The notes: generated by a model from the sequence alone, not told the origin. A stretch of 64,000 nucleotides of DNA from Marmoricola sp. OAE513 (GCF_040546585.1 NZ_JBEPOC010000001.1:620001-684000), one strand, 5' to 3'. Positions 1 to 8,721 are shown, counted from the stretch's first letter. Program-made: numbers and translations.

Positions 1-777
1 CCGGCGCAACAGCGGCTTGAACGCGTTGGTCGCGAGAACGACCTGGCGACCGCGCACGGTCCCGTGCGGGGTCCGGACAGCGATCCGGTCACTCCCCCGG
101 CCCGAGCGTTCCCGCCGCAGGCCGAGAGCACGGGTCCCCTCGACGATCCGCACTCCCCTGCGCAGGCACGCCTCGCGCAGACCCCACGCGAGCCGCGCCG
201 GCTCCAGGATCGCCGAATCCGGGTCGTGCACGGCGCCGAGGTACGTCGGCGAGTCCACCCGCGCCCGCACGGCCGCAGCATCGAGCAGCGTGAGCGTCGC
301 GCCGTACGACGAAGCCTCCTCGACCTCGTCCGCGAGCCCGGCAACCTGCTCGGGCTGCGTGGCGACGCTGAGCGCGCCGGCACGGACGAAGTCGCAGTCG
401 ATGCCCTCGGCCTCGATGGTCGTGCCGATCGCGTCCAGGTTCTCCCGCCCGAGCCGCACCAACGTCGCCAGCTCATCGGGCCACCGCGAGATCCCGTTGC
501 CCAGCCCGTGAGTCAGGCTCGCCTCGCAGAACCCGCCGTTGCGTCCGCTCGCCGCGTGCCCGCAGGTCTCGGCCTCGATCACCAGGACGTCGCGCCCGGG
601 CTCGCGGGTCGCCGCCAGCAGCGCGGTCCAGAGCCCGAGGTAACCGCCCCCGACCACGACGAGATCGACCGACGGGGCACCTTCCAAAGGCGCGGCCTCC
701 GCGGGGCGCGCCGGATCATCCAGCCAGTACGGCGTCGGGGCTGCGTCGGCCAAGGACGGGTGCTGCGGAGCGTCCAT
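1..777 (-). CDS. FAD-dependent amine/D-amino-acid oxidase family protein (C-terminus beyond left edge)
   Basis: The 259 visible codons, read from an ATG at 777, are the N-terminal part of a DAO-fold flavoprotein. A Rossmann FAD motif (VVVGGGYLGLW, around residues 43-53) follows a proline-rich leader, and a second conserved stretch ASGRNGGFCEAS matches the gamma-glutamylputrescine oxidase (PuuB)/glycine oxidase group. Such enzymes oxidise an amine to an imine or aldehyde with FAD and release H2O2. The ATG shares one base with the potC stop (TGATG), so translation is coupled to the transporter operon, which supports a role in oxidising the imported amine or polyamine. The substrate cannot be read from sequence. 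A frameshifted relative lies at 5401-6778. Confidence 0.8.
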   Translation of the reverse strand, partial: MDAPQHPSLADAAPTPYWLDDPARPAEAAPLEGAPSVDLVVVGGGYLGLWTALLAATREPGRDVLVIEAETCGHAASGRNGGFCEASLTHGLGNGISRWPDELATLVRLGRENLDAIGTTIEAEGIDCDFVRAGALSVATQPEQVAGLADEVEEASSYGATLTLLDAAAVRARVDSPTYLGAVHDPDSAILEPARLAWGLREACLRRGVRIVEGTRALGLRRERSGRGSDRIAVRTPHGTVRGRQVVLATNAFKPLLRR

Positions 778-1601
778 CAGCCGGCGAGCGCCTTGGCCTT
801 CCGGCGGTTGTTGAGCTCGCCGCCGACGACGATGAAGATCGCGATGAGGAACATGATCGTGCCGACCACGTTGACCTGCATCGGCACGCCGCGCTGAGCA
901 GCGCCGTAGACGAACATCGGGAACGTCGTCGTCTGGCCGGCGTTCAGGTTGGTGATGATGAAGTCGTCGAAGGACAGCGAGAAGCTCAGCAGAGCCGCAC
1001 CCAGGATGCCGGGCAGCACCAGCGGGAACGTCACCCGCCAGAACGTCTGCGCCTCGGTGGCGTAGAGGTCCATCGCGGCCTGCTCGAGGTTGGAGTCCAG
1101 ACCGGTCAACCGGGCCTTGACGGTGACGATCACGAACGACAGGCAGAACATCACGTGCGCGATGAAGATCGCCCGGAAGCCGAGCAGCTCGCTGTTCCCG
1201 GTGGAGATGAACAGCGCGAGCAGCGAGGAGCCCATCACGATCTCGGGCGAGGCCATCGGCAGGAAGATGATGATGTTCGCGGCCTTCTTGCCCTTGAAGT
1301 CGTGGCGCACCATCGCGAACGCCGCAAGCGTGCCGAGGACCACCGCGACCAGGGTCGCGAGCAGTCCGATCTCGACGCTCTTGATGACCGAGGAGCACAT
1401 GCCGTCGGGCTTGCACATTCCCGTCCAGTTGTCCCAGGTGAACGACTGGAACGCGTACAGGTTCCGCGACTTCGAGCTGTCGTTGAAGCTCATCAGGATG
1501 ACGACGGCGATCGGCACGAACATGTAGACCAGCACCAGCAGCCCGAGCGCGAGGATCAGGTGGTCGCTGATCCAGAGCCGGATCTTCCCGAAGGCGCTCA
1601 T
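777..1601 (-). CDS. potC: Spermidine/putrescine-type ABC transporter permease (PotC-like)
   Basis: This 274-residue inner-membrane permease of the BPD (MetI-like) family has about six hydrophobic segments, with the first near residues 13-35. The EAA-type cytoplasmic loop EQAAMDLYATEAQTFWRVTFP lies near residues 172-192. Length and order are typical of PotC/YdcV, the second permease of polyamine importers. The ATG at 1601 overlaps the potB stop by 4 nt (ATGA), and its own stop overlaps the start of the downstream oxidase. Family assignment is firm. The polyamine substrate is inferred from the four-gene organisation and the adjoining amine oxidases, and other opines or amino-acid derivatives remain possible. 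Confidence 0.88.
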   Translation of the reverse strand: MSAFGKIRLWISDHLILALGLLVLVYMFVPIAVVILMSFNDSSKSRNLYAFQSFTWDNWTGMCKPDGMCSSVIKSVEIGLLATLVAVVLGTLAAFAMVRHDFKGKKAANIIIFLPMASPEIVMGSSLLALFISTGNSELLGFRAIFIAHVMFCLSFVIVTVKARLTGLDSNLEQAAMDLYATEAQTFWRVTFPLVLPGILGAALLSFSLSFDDFIITNLNAGQTTTFPMFVYGAAQRGVPMQVNVVGTIMFLIAIFIVVGGELNNRRKAKALAG

Positions 1602-2500
1602 ACGAGGTCCTCCGTCCCGGCCTTGCGGACGTAGACCATCACCAGCACCACGATGATGAGCATCAGGATCACCGAGAGCGCACCGGCAGCGGCGTAGTCG
1701 CCGGTGCTGGTGAAGAGGTTCTGGATCACGTTGCCGGCCATCCGGGTGTTCGGGTTACCGAGAAGCTGGGCGTTGATGTAGTCGCCTGCTGCCGGGATGA
1801 ACGTCAGCAGGGTGCCCGCCACGACACCCGGCAGCGACAGCGGCCAGGTCACCTTGAAGAACGCCTTGAACGGTGAGGCGTACAGGTCGCCGGCCGCCTC
1901 GATCAGTCGACCGTCGATCTTCTCGAGGCTGGCGTAGAGCGGCAGCACCATGAACGGCAGGAAGTTGTAGGTCAGGCCGGCGATCACCGCCACCGGCGTG
2001 GCCAGCAGCCGCTGGTCGTCGCCCATCAGGTGCAGCGTCTGCAGCGTGTTCACGATGAACCCGTCATCGGCCAGGATCAGCTTCCACGACAGGGTGCGGA
2101 GCAGGAAGCTGGTGAAGAACGGCGCGATCACCAGGACCAGCAGCAGGTTGCGCCACTTCCCCGCCTTGAAGGCGATGGCGTACGCCAGCACGTAGCCGAG
2201 CACCAGGCAGAAGAAGGTGGCCACACCGGCGTACCAGAGCGAGCGGACCAGCGGTCCGCCGAAGTCGCTCAGCGCGTCGGTGAAGTTCGCGAAGTGGAAG
2301 GTGACCTCGTAGCCACCGAGCACCGACCCGTCCGGGTCGTAGAGGCTGGTGGCCACCAGCGAGTAGAACGGGATCACGAAGAAGAGACCGAGCCAGAGGG
2401 CACCGGGAAGAATCAGCCAGTACCCGGTCTTCTTCGACCTCGTCTTCGGCGCAGGCGGCGGCGCTGCCACCGCCTCGGCGTCTCCGATCGCCTGGGTCAT
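1598..2500 (-). CDS. potB: Spermidine/putrescine-type ABC transporter permease (PotB-like)
   Basis: This is the 300-residue partner permease. After an Ala/Pro-rich cytoplasmic N-terminus, the first membrane segment begins near residue 27 (YWLILPGALWLGLFF), as is usual for PotB. The EAA loop EAAGDLYASPFKAFFKVTWP is near residues 210-229. I place the start at the ATG at 2500 because it shares one base with the potA stop (TGATG). A 23-residue upstream extension is open but would lie entirely inside potA and looks like shadow sequence. With PotC it forms the translocation pore energised by PotA. Confidence 0.88.
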   Translation of the reverse strand: MTQAIGDAEAVAAPPPAPKTRSKKTGYWLILPGALWLGLFFVIPFYSLVATSLYDPDGSVLGGYEVTFHFANFTDALSDFGGPLVRSLWYAGVATFFCLVLGYVLAYAIAFKAGKWRNLLLVLVIAPFFTSFLLRTLSWKLILADDGFIVNTLQTLHLMGDDQRLLATPVAVIAGLTYNFLPFMVLPLYASLEKIDGRLIEAAGDLYASPFKAFFKVTWPLSLPGVVAGTLLTFIPAAGDYINAQLLGNPNTRMAGNVIQNLFTSTGDYAAAGALSVILMLIIVVLVMVYVRKAGTEDLV

Positions 2501-3624
2501 CAGGCCTCCTCGATGCCGGCGTTGACGTCCTGACTCGCGTCGAGGAGGAAGGCGAACTCGGGCTTCCACGATACGTCGACCTGGGTCCCGACCGGGATGA
2601 TCCCGCGGACGCCCGTGTTCTGCTCGAAGGCCATCAGCTCCTGTCCCCAGGCCATCCGCACCTGGTACTGCGTGCTGACGCCGACGAAGCTGACGTCGGT
2701 GACGTAGGCGCCGGTCATGTGGTTGCCGGGAGCGTCGATCGGCTCACCTGCCGGCGCGATGAGGACCTTCTCCGGCCGGATACCGACCCAGCCCGCACCA
2801 TGGTCGGCGTGGGCCCGCTCAGCGGGGATGGAGACCACAGTGCCCTCCATCTCGACCTTCACCACGTCGCCGTCCTTGCCGATGATCTTCCCGGCGATCA
2901 GGTTCGACTGGCCCAGGAAGTTCGCGACGAACGTCGTGGCGGGGTTCTCGTAGAGCTCTGCCGGACTGCCCATCTGCTCGATGACGCCGCCGTTCATCAC
3001 CGCGATCGTGTCGGCCATCGTCATGGCCTCCTCCTGGTCGTGCGTGACGTGCACGAAGGTGAGGCCGACCTCGGTCTGGATCCGCTTGATCTCCAGCTGC
3101 ATCGAGCGACGGAGCTTGAGGTCGAGCGCGCCGAGCGGCTCGTCGAGCAGCAGCACCTCGGGACGGTTGATCAGCGCTCGGGCCAGCGCCACGCGCTGCT
3201 GCTGCCCTCCGGACATCTGCGGCGGCTTCTTGCGCGCCTGGCTGGTCAGCTCGACCAGCTCGAGCATCTCGTCGACCTGCTTGGCGACGTCCTTCGACTT
3301 GCGACGACGCAGGCCGAACGCGACGTTCTCGTAGATGTCCAGGTGCGGGAACAGTGCGTAGTTCTGGAAGACCGTGTTCACCGGACGCCGGTAGGGCTTC
3401 TCGTAGGTGATGTCGAGGTCGCCGAGGTGGATCGACCCCGACGTCGGGGTGTCCAGTCCCGCCACCATGCGCAGCGTCGTCGTCTTGCCGCACCCGGAGG
3501 GCCCGAGCAGTGCGAAGAACGTGCCCTGCGGGACGACCAGGTCCAGCGACTTCACGGCGGTGAAGCTGGCGAACTCCTTGGTGAGGCTGGAGATCCGCAG
3601 GTCGCGGTCAGCTGCTGGTGACAT
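2500..3624 (-). CDS. potA: Spermidine/putrescine-type ABC transporter ATPase (PotA-like)
   Basis: This 374-residue nucleotide-binding subunit has Walker A GPSGCGKTT (about residue 42), the ABC signature MSGGQQQRVALARAL (about 137) and Walker B VLLLDEPLGALD (about 160). The switch histidine is in VTHDQEEA, and a C-terminal TOBE-type regulatory domain runs from about residue 250. The ATG at 3624 is preceded by AAGGAG at 9 nt. An in-frame TTG two codons upstream is too close to that ribosome-binding site, so it is rejected. The start overlaps the end of potD by 17 nt. PotA, PotB, PotC and PotD together make a complete importer. Confidence 0.92.
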   Translation of the reverse strand: MSPAADRDLRISSLTKEFASFTAVKSLDLVVPQGTFFALLGPSGCGKTTTLRMVAGLDTPTSGSIHLGDLDITYEKPYRRPVNTVFQNYALFPHLDIYENVAFGLRRRKSKDVAKQVDEMLELVELTSQARKKPPQMSGGQQQRVALARALINRPEVLLLDEPLGALDLKLRRSMQLEIKRIQTEVGLTFVHVTHDQEEAMTMADTIAVMNGGVIEQMGSPAELYENPATTFVANFLGQSNLIAGKIIGKDGDVVKVEMEGTVVSIPAERAHADHGAGWVGIRPEKVLIAPAGEPIDAPGNHMTGAYVTDVSFVGVSTQYQVRMAWGQELMAFEQNTGVRGIIPVGTQVDVSWKPEFAFLLDASQDVNAGIEEA

Positions 3625-4780
3625 CGGCAAAGTCTCCTTCGTAGCGACGGATGAGCGCCTCGTCGAGGGCCATGAATCCGTTGGTCTTCGCGAGCGTCTC
3701 CTCGTCGGGGAAGATCAGGTTCTTCAGCGTCTTGTTCTTCAGCAGGTCCGGATCGATCTTCTCCATCTCCTGCTCCGCACCCTTGACCGGGCAGATGTAG
3801 TAGACGTAGTCCGCGAGCCGGGCGGCGATCTCCGGCTCGTAGTAGTAGTTGATCCACTGCTCGGCGTTGCTCTGGTGTGTCGCCAGGTTCGGGATCAGCA
3901 TGTTGTCGGCCCAGATCATCAGGCCCTCCTCGGGAGTGACGAAGACGAGGTCCTCGTTCTCCGCGGCGGCCACGTCGCCGGACCACGCCTCGCACGCGAG
4001 GATGTTCCCGGCCGCCAGGTCCTGGATGTACTCGTTGCCGGTGAACGCCCGGATCTGTCCGCCGCGCCGGGCCTTCTTCAAGGTCTCGAGACCCCGCTCC
4101 CACTCGGCCTGGCTGAAGTCCGCCGGGTCGGCCCCGTTGATGAGGAGCATGAATCCCATCGTGTCGCGCATCTCGCTGAGCAGCGAGATGCGGCCCTTCA
4201 GGTCGGGCCGGGTCAGCAGGTCGGAGAACGACTTGACCTCCTTGACCTTCTTCTTGTTGTAGGCGATGCCGGTCATGCCGCTCTGCCAGGGCGCGGAGTA
4301 CTCGCGCTTCTCGTCCCAGCCGACCTTCGCCAGCGAGTCGATCAGGTTGGCGTGCAGGTTGGGCACCTTGGCGGCGTCGAGCTTCTGGATCCAGCCGACC
4401 TGGATCATCCGCGCCGCCATCCAGTCGGTCAGCATGAACATGTCGCGCTTGGAGGACTCGCAGTTGCCGAGTTGGTTGCGGACCTTCGCGAAGAACTCGA
4501 GGTTGTCGTTGACGTCGATGTCGTAGCGGACCTTGATCCCGGTGCGCTTCTCGAAGTCCTCGAGCGTGGTCGGACTGTCCTCGTCCATGTAGCCGGGCCA
4601 GTTCGAGATCACCAGCTGCTTCTGGCGGGACGACAGGTCATCGGCGACGCAGTCGGCCGGGTTCTGCTTGCGATCGGGTGTGCCGAACAGCGGAAGCGCC
4701 GCCACGCTGCCGATCCCGAACGCAGCGCCAGCAGCGCCTTTCAGGACCGTCCTACGGCTGAACCGGGAATCTCCAGTCAC
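3608..4780 (-). CDS. potD: Tat-exported spermidine/putrescine-type substrate-binding protein (PotD-like)
   Basis: This 390-residue extracytoplasmic binding protein (SBP_bac family) starts with a twin-arginine signal, FSRRTVLKGAAGAAFG, then a hydrophobic stretch ending near ALPLFG. The mature part contains the PotD-like segments VISNWPGYMDE, FEKRTGIKVRYD and EYIQDLAAGNILACEAWSGD. No lipobox is evident, so Tat export rather than lipoprotein anchoring is suggested. I choose the GTG at 4780, with GGGAGG just upstream. A GTG at 4792 would swallow that site. It is the first gene of the operon, divergent from the Lrp/AsnC regulator. Confidence 0.87.
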   Translation of the reverse strand: MTGDSRFSRRTVLKGAAGAAFGIGSVAALPLFGTPDRKQNPADCVADDLSSRQKQLVISNWPGYMDEDSPTTLEDFEKRTGIKVRYDIDVNDNLEFFAKVRNQLGNCESSKRDMFMLTDWMAARMIQVGWIQKLDAAKVPNLHANLIDSLAKVGWDEKREYSAPWQSGMTGIAYNKKKVKEVKSFSDLLTRPDLKGRISLLSEMRDTMGFMLLINGADPADFSQAEWERGLETLKKARRGGQIRAFTGNEYIQDLAAGNILACEAWSGDVAAAENEDLVFVTPEEGLMIWADNMLIPNLATHQSNAEQWINYYYEPEIAARLADYVYYICPVKGAEQEMEKIDPDLLKNKTLKNLIFPDEETLAKTNGFMALDEALIRRYEGDFADVTSS

Positions 4781-4857
4781 GAAACCTCCCACTCTCGGTC
4801 AGCGCATCGTGACACGACTCACTGACCGGAACAATAGATTCCGTTGTGAAGATCTTG

Positions 4858-4870
4858 TTTCGCAACGAAA
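4858..4870. promoter_or_regulatory. Candidate Lrp/AsnC operator in the potD/Lrp divergent region
   Basis: A perfect inverted repeat TTTCG-CAA-CGAAA sits midway between the divergent potD and Lrp/AsnC starts. A second, weaker dyad (ACAA and TTGT, 4831-4847) lies nearer potD. The position suits an autoregulated Lrp-type regulator that also controls the transporter operon. This is inferred from symmetry and location only. Confidence 0.35.
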
Positions 4871-4912
4871 ACCGCGCCATGAACTTGCTTGAGCTCTGCT
4901 CGGGGCGACACC

Positions 4913-5404
4913 ATGGGTCCCATGGGTGACTCCGAGACTCAGCACGTACGCCGCAGCGCACCACTCGACGACGTCTCCAAGGCGATCATCGAGCAACTCC
5001 AGCAGGACGGCCGACGCGCCTACGCCCGCATCGGCGAAGCGGTAGGACTTTCCGAGGCGGCCGTGCGCCAGCGGGTGCAGCGGCTGATCGAGAACGGCGT
5101 CATGCAGATCGTCGCGGTCACCGATCCCCTCGAGCTCGGCTTCGCCCGCCAGGCGATGATCGGCGTGCACGTCGACGGGCCGATCGAGCCGGTCGCCGAC
5201 GCGCTCTCCTCCATGGACGAGATCGAGTACGTCGTCATCACCGCCGGCGGGTTCGACATCCTTGCCGAAGTGGTCTGCGAGAGCGACGAGAAGCTCCTCG
5301 ACGTCGTCTCCGGCAGGATGCGCGCCATCGAGGGTGTCCGCAGCACCGAGACCTTCGTGTACCTCAAGCTCCGCAAGCAGACCTACTCCTGGGGCGTGCG
5401 CTGA
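4913..5404 (+). CDS. Lrp/AsnC-family transcriptional regulator
   Basis: This 163-residue regulator has an N-terminal winged helix-turn-helix (DDVSKAIIEQLQQDGRRAYARIGEAVGLSEAAVRQRVQRL, around residues 14-55) and a C-terminal RAM ligand-binding domain (around residues 70-150, with the conserved VVITAGGFDILAEV). Lrp/AsnC proteins form octamers that sense amino acids or related amines. The ATG at 4913 has a GGGG-containing Shine-Dalgarno. An ATG three codons later is also possible, and a TTG at 4889 is less likely. It is divergent from potD and overlaps the next oxidase by 4 nt, so it probably regulates both flanking amine-uptake and oxidation genes. Confidence 0.88.
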   Translation: MGPMGDSETQHVRRSAPLDDVSKAIIEQLQQDGRRAYARIGEAVGLSEAAVRQRVQRLIENGVMQIVAVTDPLELGFARQAMIGVHVDGPIEPVADALSSMDEIEYVVITAGGFDILAEVVCESDEKLLDVVSGRMRAIEGVRSTETFVYLKLRKQTYSWGVR

Positions 5405-6778
5405 GCCCCCAGCAGAGCCCCAGCCTGTGGGCGGACACCGCCCGCGAACCGCTGCCGGAGCGGAGCCCGCTGCCGGGCCCCGCGGCGTACGACGTCGTGA
5501 TCGTCGGTGCCGGGTTCACCGGCCTGTGGACGGCGTACTACCTCAGCCGCGCTGATCCGTCCCTGCGGATCGTCGTGCTCGAGGCTGAGCACGTCGGATT
5601 CGGAGCGTCGGGGCGCAACGGTGGTTGGTGCAGCGCGCTGTTCCCGACGCCGTGGTCCAAGCTCGTCGCCTCCTCGAGCGCGGCGGATGCACTTCGGCTG
5701 CACCGCGCGATGAGCGACACCGTCCGCGAGGTCGGTCGGGTCTGCGACAGCGAGGGCATCGACGCCGGGTTCCAGCGCGGTGGGACCGTCACCCTGGCGC
5801 GCAGCCGACCGCAGCTCGAACGAGCGCGTGCCGAGGTGGCCGAAGCACGCGCGCGCGGCCTGGACGAGGACGACCTGCGACTGCTCGATGCCGGTGAAGC
5901 GTCCGCGCACCTGGCGGCGACCGACGTGCTCGGCGGTACCTTCACGGCGCACTGCGCCGCGGTGCAGCCGGCCGACCTGGTCCGCGGTCTCGCCCGCGCC
6001 GTCGAGGACCCGCGGGGTACGGATCCACGAGCGCACGCCGGTCACCGCGATCGAGGCCGGTGCCGCGCGAACCGCCGTCGGCTCCGTGACGGCCGACGTC
6101 GTCGTCCGGGCGACGGAGGCGTGGACCGCGCGCCTGCCGGGCACTCGTCGTCGGATCGCGCCGGTGTACTCCCTGATGGTCGCGACCGAGCCTCTCGACG
6201 AGGCCACCTGGGCCGAGGTCGGTCTGGCCGACCGCCCCACCTTCAGCGACGGACGGCACGTGATCATCTACGGCCAGCGCACCGCCGATGGGCGCCTGGC
6301 CTTCGGCGGCCGCGGCGCGCCGTACCACCTCGGCTCACGGATCCAGCCGGGCTTCGACAACGAGCCGCGCGTCTTCGGCAAGCTCCTCACCACCCTGACC
6401 GAGCTGCTCCCCCAGCTGGGCGGCGTCAGGTTCACGCACGCCTGGGGCGGTCCGCTCGGGATCGCTCGCGACTGGGCGGCATCGGTCGGCCTGGACCGCG
6501 GCACCGGGCAGGCATGGGCGGGCGGGTACGTCGGCGACGGTGTCGGGACGACCAACCTGGCCGGGCGCACGCTTGCCGACCTGATCACCTGGACCGACTC
6601 CGACCTCGTCACGCTGCCGTGGGTGCAGCACAGCAGCCCGTCGTGGGAGCCCGAGCCGCTCCGCTGGCTCGGCATCAACGCGGGCCTCCAGGCGATGCGC
6701 GCCGCGGACGCCGAGGAGCGCCTCACCGGCCACGAGAGCAGGATCGCCCGCCTGATGTCACCGCTGATCCACGGGTAG
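5401..6778 (+). pseudogene. Frameshifted FAD-dependent amine oxidase (PuuB/DAO family)
   Basis: The N-terminal half reads in the frame of VVIVGAGFTGLWTAYYL (FAD Rossmann motif) and ASGRNGGWCSALFP up to LARAVED near 6009. The homologous continuation RGVRIHERTPVTAIEAG, through GQAWAGGYVGDGVGTTNLAGR to the stop at 6778, is one base out of phase. Removing one C from the CCC at 6009-6011 restores a continuous protein of about 458 residues. It is either a natural frameshift or a sequence error. Similarity begins upstream of the GTG at 5497 (SLWADTAREPLPE), so translation probably starts near 5401 (CTG overlapping the regulator's TGA), an unusual start I cannot confirm. It is related to the oxidase at 1-777. 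Confidence 0.75.
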
Positions 6779-6809
6779 GTCGGCCACGGACTGCACGTTC
6801 CTGACAGAC

Positions 6810-6829
6810 CAGCACGTCGCAACGTGCTG
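6810..6829 (+). terminator. Hairpin downstream of the frameshifted oxidase
   Basis: An 8-bp perfect stem (CAGCACGT / ACGTGCTG) with a CGCA loop begins 32 nt after the oxidase stop. There is no T-tract, so it may be a weak terminator or an mRNA 3' stabiliser. Confidence 0.4.
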
Positions 6830-6835
6830 ATCTGC

Positions 6836-6863
6836 CGGTTTCACACCAGCTGGTGTGAAACCG
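6836..6863. promoter_or_regulatory. 28-bp perfect palindrome upstream of phoD
   Basis: The sequence CGGTTTCACACCAG is followed immediately by its exact reverse complement, giving 28 bp of uninterrupted dyad symmetry about 100 nt upstream of phoD. The lack of a central loop suits a dimeric repressor operator (for example TetR type) better than an RNA hairpin, though a terminator role for the upstream gene cannot be excluded. No cognate regulator is adjacent. Confidence 0.5.
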
Positions 6864-6960
6864 ACACGACCGACACGAGCGGCAACCAACGGGCGCCCGT
6901 GACCGCCGTCACACTCACTCGTTGAAGCCCCGACGGCCCTCACCGACGCCAGGAGTCCCC

Positions 6961-8628
6961 ATGCCCGAACTGTCCCGCCGCGCCCTGATCGCCACCGGAG
7001 TGGGCGGCAGCGCCGTCCTGGCGATGAGCCAGTGGAACGAGGCCGTCGCGGCCGAAGGTCCGTTTGTGCACGGCGTCGCCTCGGGCGATCCGCTGCCGAA
7101 CGCGATCATTCTGTGGACGCGGGTGACTCCCTCCGCGGCAGCCAAGCCCGGCTCCGGGGTCGGCCCCGACGTGTCCGTCGAGTGGGAGGTCGCGACGTCT
7201 GCGGCCTTCACGACGATCGTCGCGAGCGGGACCACCGTCGCGGGCGCAGGCACCGACCACACGGTGCACGTCGACGCCGCCGGACTGACGCCGGCGACGG
7301 CGTACTGGTACCGCTTCCGCGCGCTGGGCGTCACCTCCCCGGTCGGCCGGACGAAGACCGCCGCCCTGGCGTCGGCCAGCGTGCCGGTCCGGTTCGGCGT
7401 GACGTCGTGCGCCAACTTCAACTGGGGCTACTTCACGGGCTACAAGTACCTCGCCCAGCAGGACAACCTCGACGCCGTCCTGCACCTCGGCGACTACATC
7501 TACGAGTACGCGCCGGGCGGCGTGCTGACCGACGACATCCCCAAGGTCGTCCGGACAGCGGAGCCGCAGCGCGAGTGCCTGACGCTGACCGACTACCGGA
7601 TCCGGCACGGCCACTACAAGCTCGAGCCGAACCTGCAGCTGCTGCACGCCCGGCACCCGATGGTCGCCGTCTGGGACGACCACGAGATCGCCAACGACAC
7701 CTGGAAGAACGGCGCCGAGAACCACGACCCGGCCACCGAGGGCGACTGGGCCACCCGCGCGAGCGCCGGTCGTCGGGCGTGGCTGGAGTGGCTGCCGGTC
7801 CGGCACACCGACCCCGACGACTGGTACCGGATCAACCGGCGCCTGCGCTTCGGCAAGCTCGTCGACCTCTGGATGCTCGACGAGCGCCGGTTTCGCGACC
7901 AGCCGCCCAAGAGCCTCTTCTTCGGCTACGGCTCTGCCGGCGGTACGTCGAGCGCCCCGGGTCGCGGCATGATCGGCGAGGAGCAGACGCACTGGCTCGT
8001 CGACGGCCTTGCCGGCAGCAGCGCCACCTGGAAGGTGGTCGGCAACCAGGTCCCGTTCTACCCGACCACGCTGCTGGCCAACGTCCCCGGCCAGCTGACC
8101 GACCTGCTCGGTCCGCAGCTCTCCAAGACCTTCGAGCAGCCGCTCCTGCAGCTGCAGGTGGAGGACTGGAACGGGTTCATCGACGAGCGCCAGCGGATCG
8201 TCGACGGCATGGCAACGGTCGACAACGTCGTCATCCTCACCGGCGACGTGCACCAGTCCTACGCCAGCGAAATCCCGGTGAAGCCGAACAAGTACCTGCT
8301 GGACCGCAAGTCCGCGGCCGTCGAGTTCATCACCCCCGGGCTGGCCAGCCCCTCGCTGCCGACCCAGATCAACCAGGTCGCCCCGGGCGTCGGCACGCTC
8401 TTCGATGCGGTGCTGACCACCAACGACCGGCTCGCGAACCCGTGGGTGAAGTACTCCGAGGGCCTCAAGGCCGGCTTCATGGTCGTCGACTTCAGCGCCT
8501 CCCGGGTCCAGGCCGACTGGCACCACCTCGACAGCACCAAGCCGGACGGCGCGGAGAAGATCGCCGCGTCGTACCAGACGGCGAGCGGCTCGAAGAAGAT
8601 CACCAAGGCGGCCGGCCCGCTGAGCTGA
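6961..8628 (+). CDS. phoD: Tat-exported PhoD-family alkaline phosphatase/phosphodiesterase
   Basis: This 555-residue protein begins with a twin-arginine signal (LSRRALIATG) ending near AVAAEG. An N-terminal beta-sandwich PhoD_N domain (about residues 32-130, GVASGDPLPNAIILWTRV) precedes the metallophosphatase domain. Metal-binding signatures are LHLGDYIYEYAPGG, AVWDDHEIANDTW and ILTGDVHQSYASEI. PhoD enzymes release phosphate from phosphomono- and diesters outside the cell with Ca/Fe. The ATG at 6961 has AGGAG at 6 nt. It is monocistronic, with 182 nt of upstream dyad-rich DNA. No convincing Pho box was recognised. Confidence 0.93.
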   Translation: MPELSRRALIATGVGGSAVLAMSQWNEAVAAEGPFVHGVASGDPLPNAIILWTRVTPSAAAKPGSGVGPDVSVEWEVATSAAFTTIVASGTTVAGAGTDHTVHVDAAGLTPATAYWYRFRALGVTSPVGRTKTAALASASVPVRFGVTSCANFNWGYFTGYKYLAQQDNLDAVLHLGDYIYEYAPGGVLTDDIPKVVRTAEPQRECLTLTDYRIRHGHYKLEPNLQLLHARHPMVAVWDDHEIANDTWKNGAENHDPATEGDWATRASAGRRAWLEWLPVRHTDPDDWYRINRRLRFGKLVDLWMLDERRFRDQPPKSLFFGYGSAGGTSSAPGRGMIGEEQTHWLVDGLAGSSATWKVVGNQVPFYPTTLLANVPGQLTDLLGPQLSKTFEQPLLQLQVEDWNGFIDERQRIVDGMATVDNVVILTGDVHQSYASEIPVKPNKYLLDRKSAAVEFITPGLASPSLPTQINQVAPGVGTLFDAVLTTNDRLANPWVKYSEGLKAGFMVVDFSASRVQADWHHLDSTKPDGAEKIAASYQTASGSKKITKAAGPLS

Positions 8629-8705
8629 CTTCCGGCGGACTTCTGTCCGACCGAAACCGGCCCGACATCGATTCTGGCCGGATGTTGCAGAAGCATGTTC
8701 TGGCC

Positions 8706-8721
8706 GAAACCAACTGGAAAC
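8706..8721 (+). promoter_or_regulatory. GlnR-like paired half-sites upstream of the nitrilase cluster
   Basis: Two GAAAC pentamers lie with exactly 6 nt between them (GAAAC-CAACTG-GAAAC), 22 nt before the amidohydrolase start. Another GAAAC is at 8653. Actinobacterial GlnR boxes are built from GaAAc and gTnAC half-sites spaced by 6 nt, so nitrogen control by GlnR is plausible. The gTnAC partners are not well matched, so confidence is limited. Confidence 0.35.

Noticed and set aside
2501-2569. N-terminal extension of potB
   Set aside because: It lies inside potA, is Arg-rich and lacks family similarity. The ATG at 2500 coupled to the potA stop is better.
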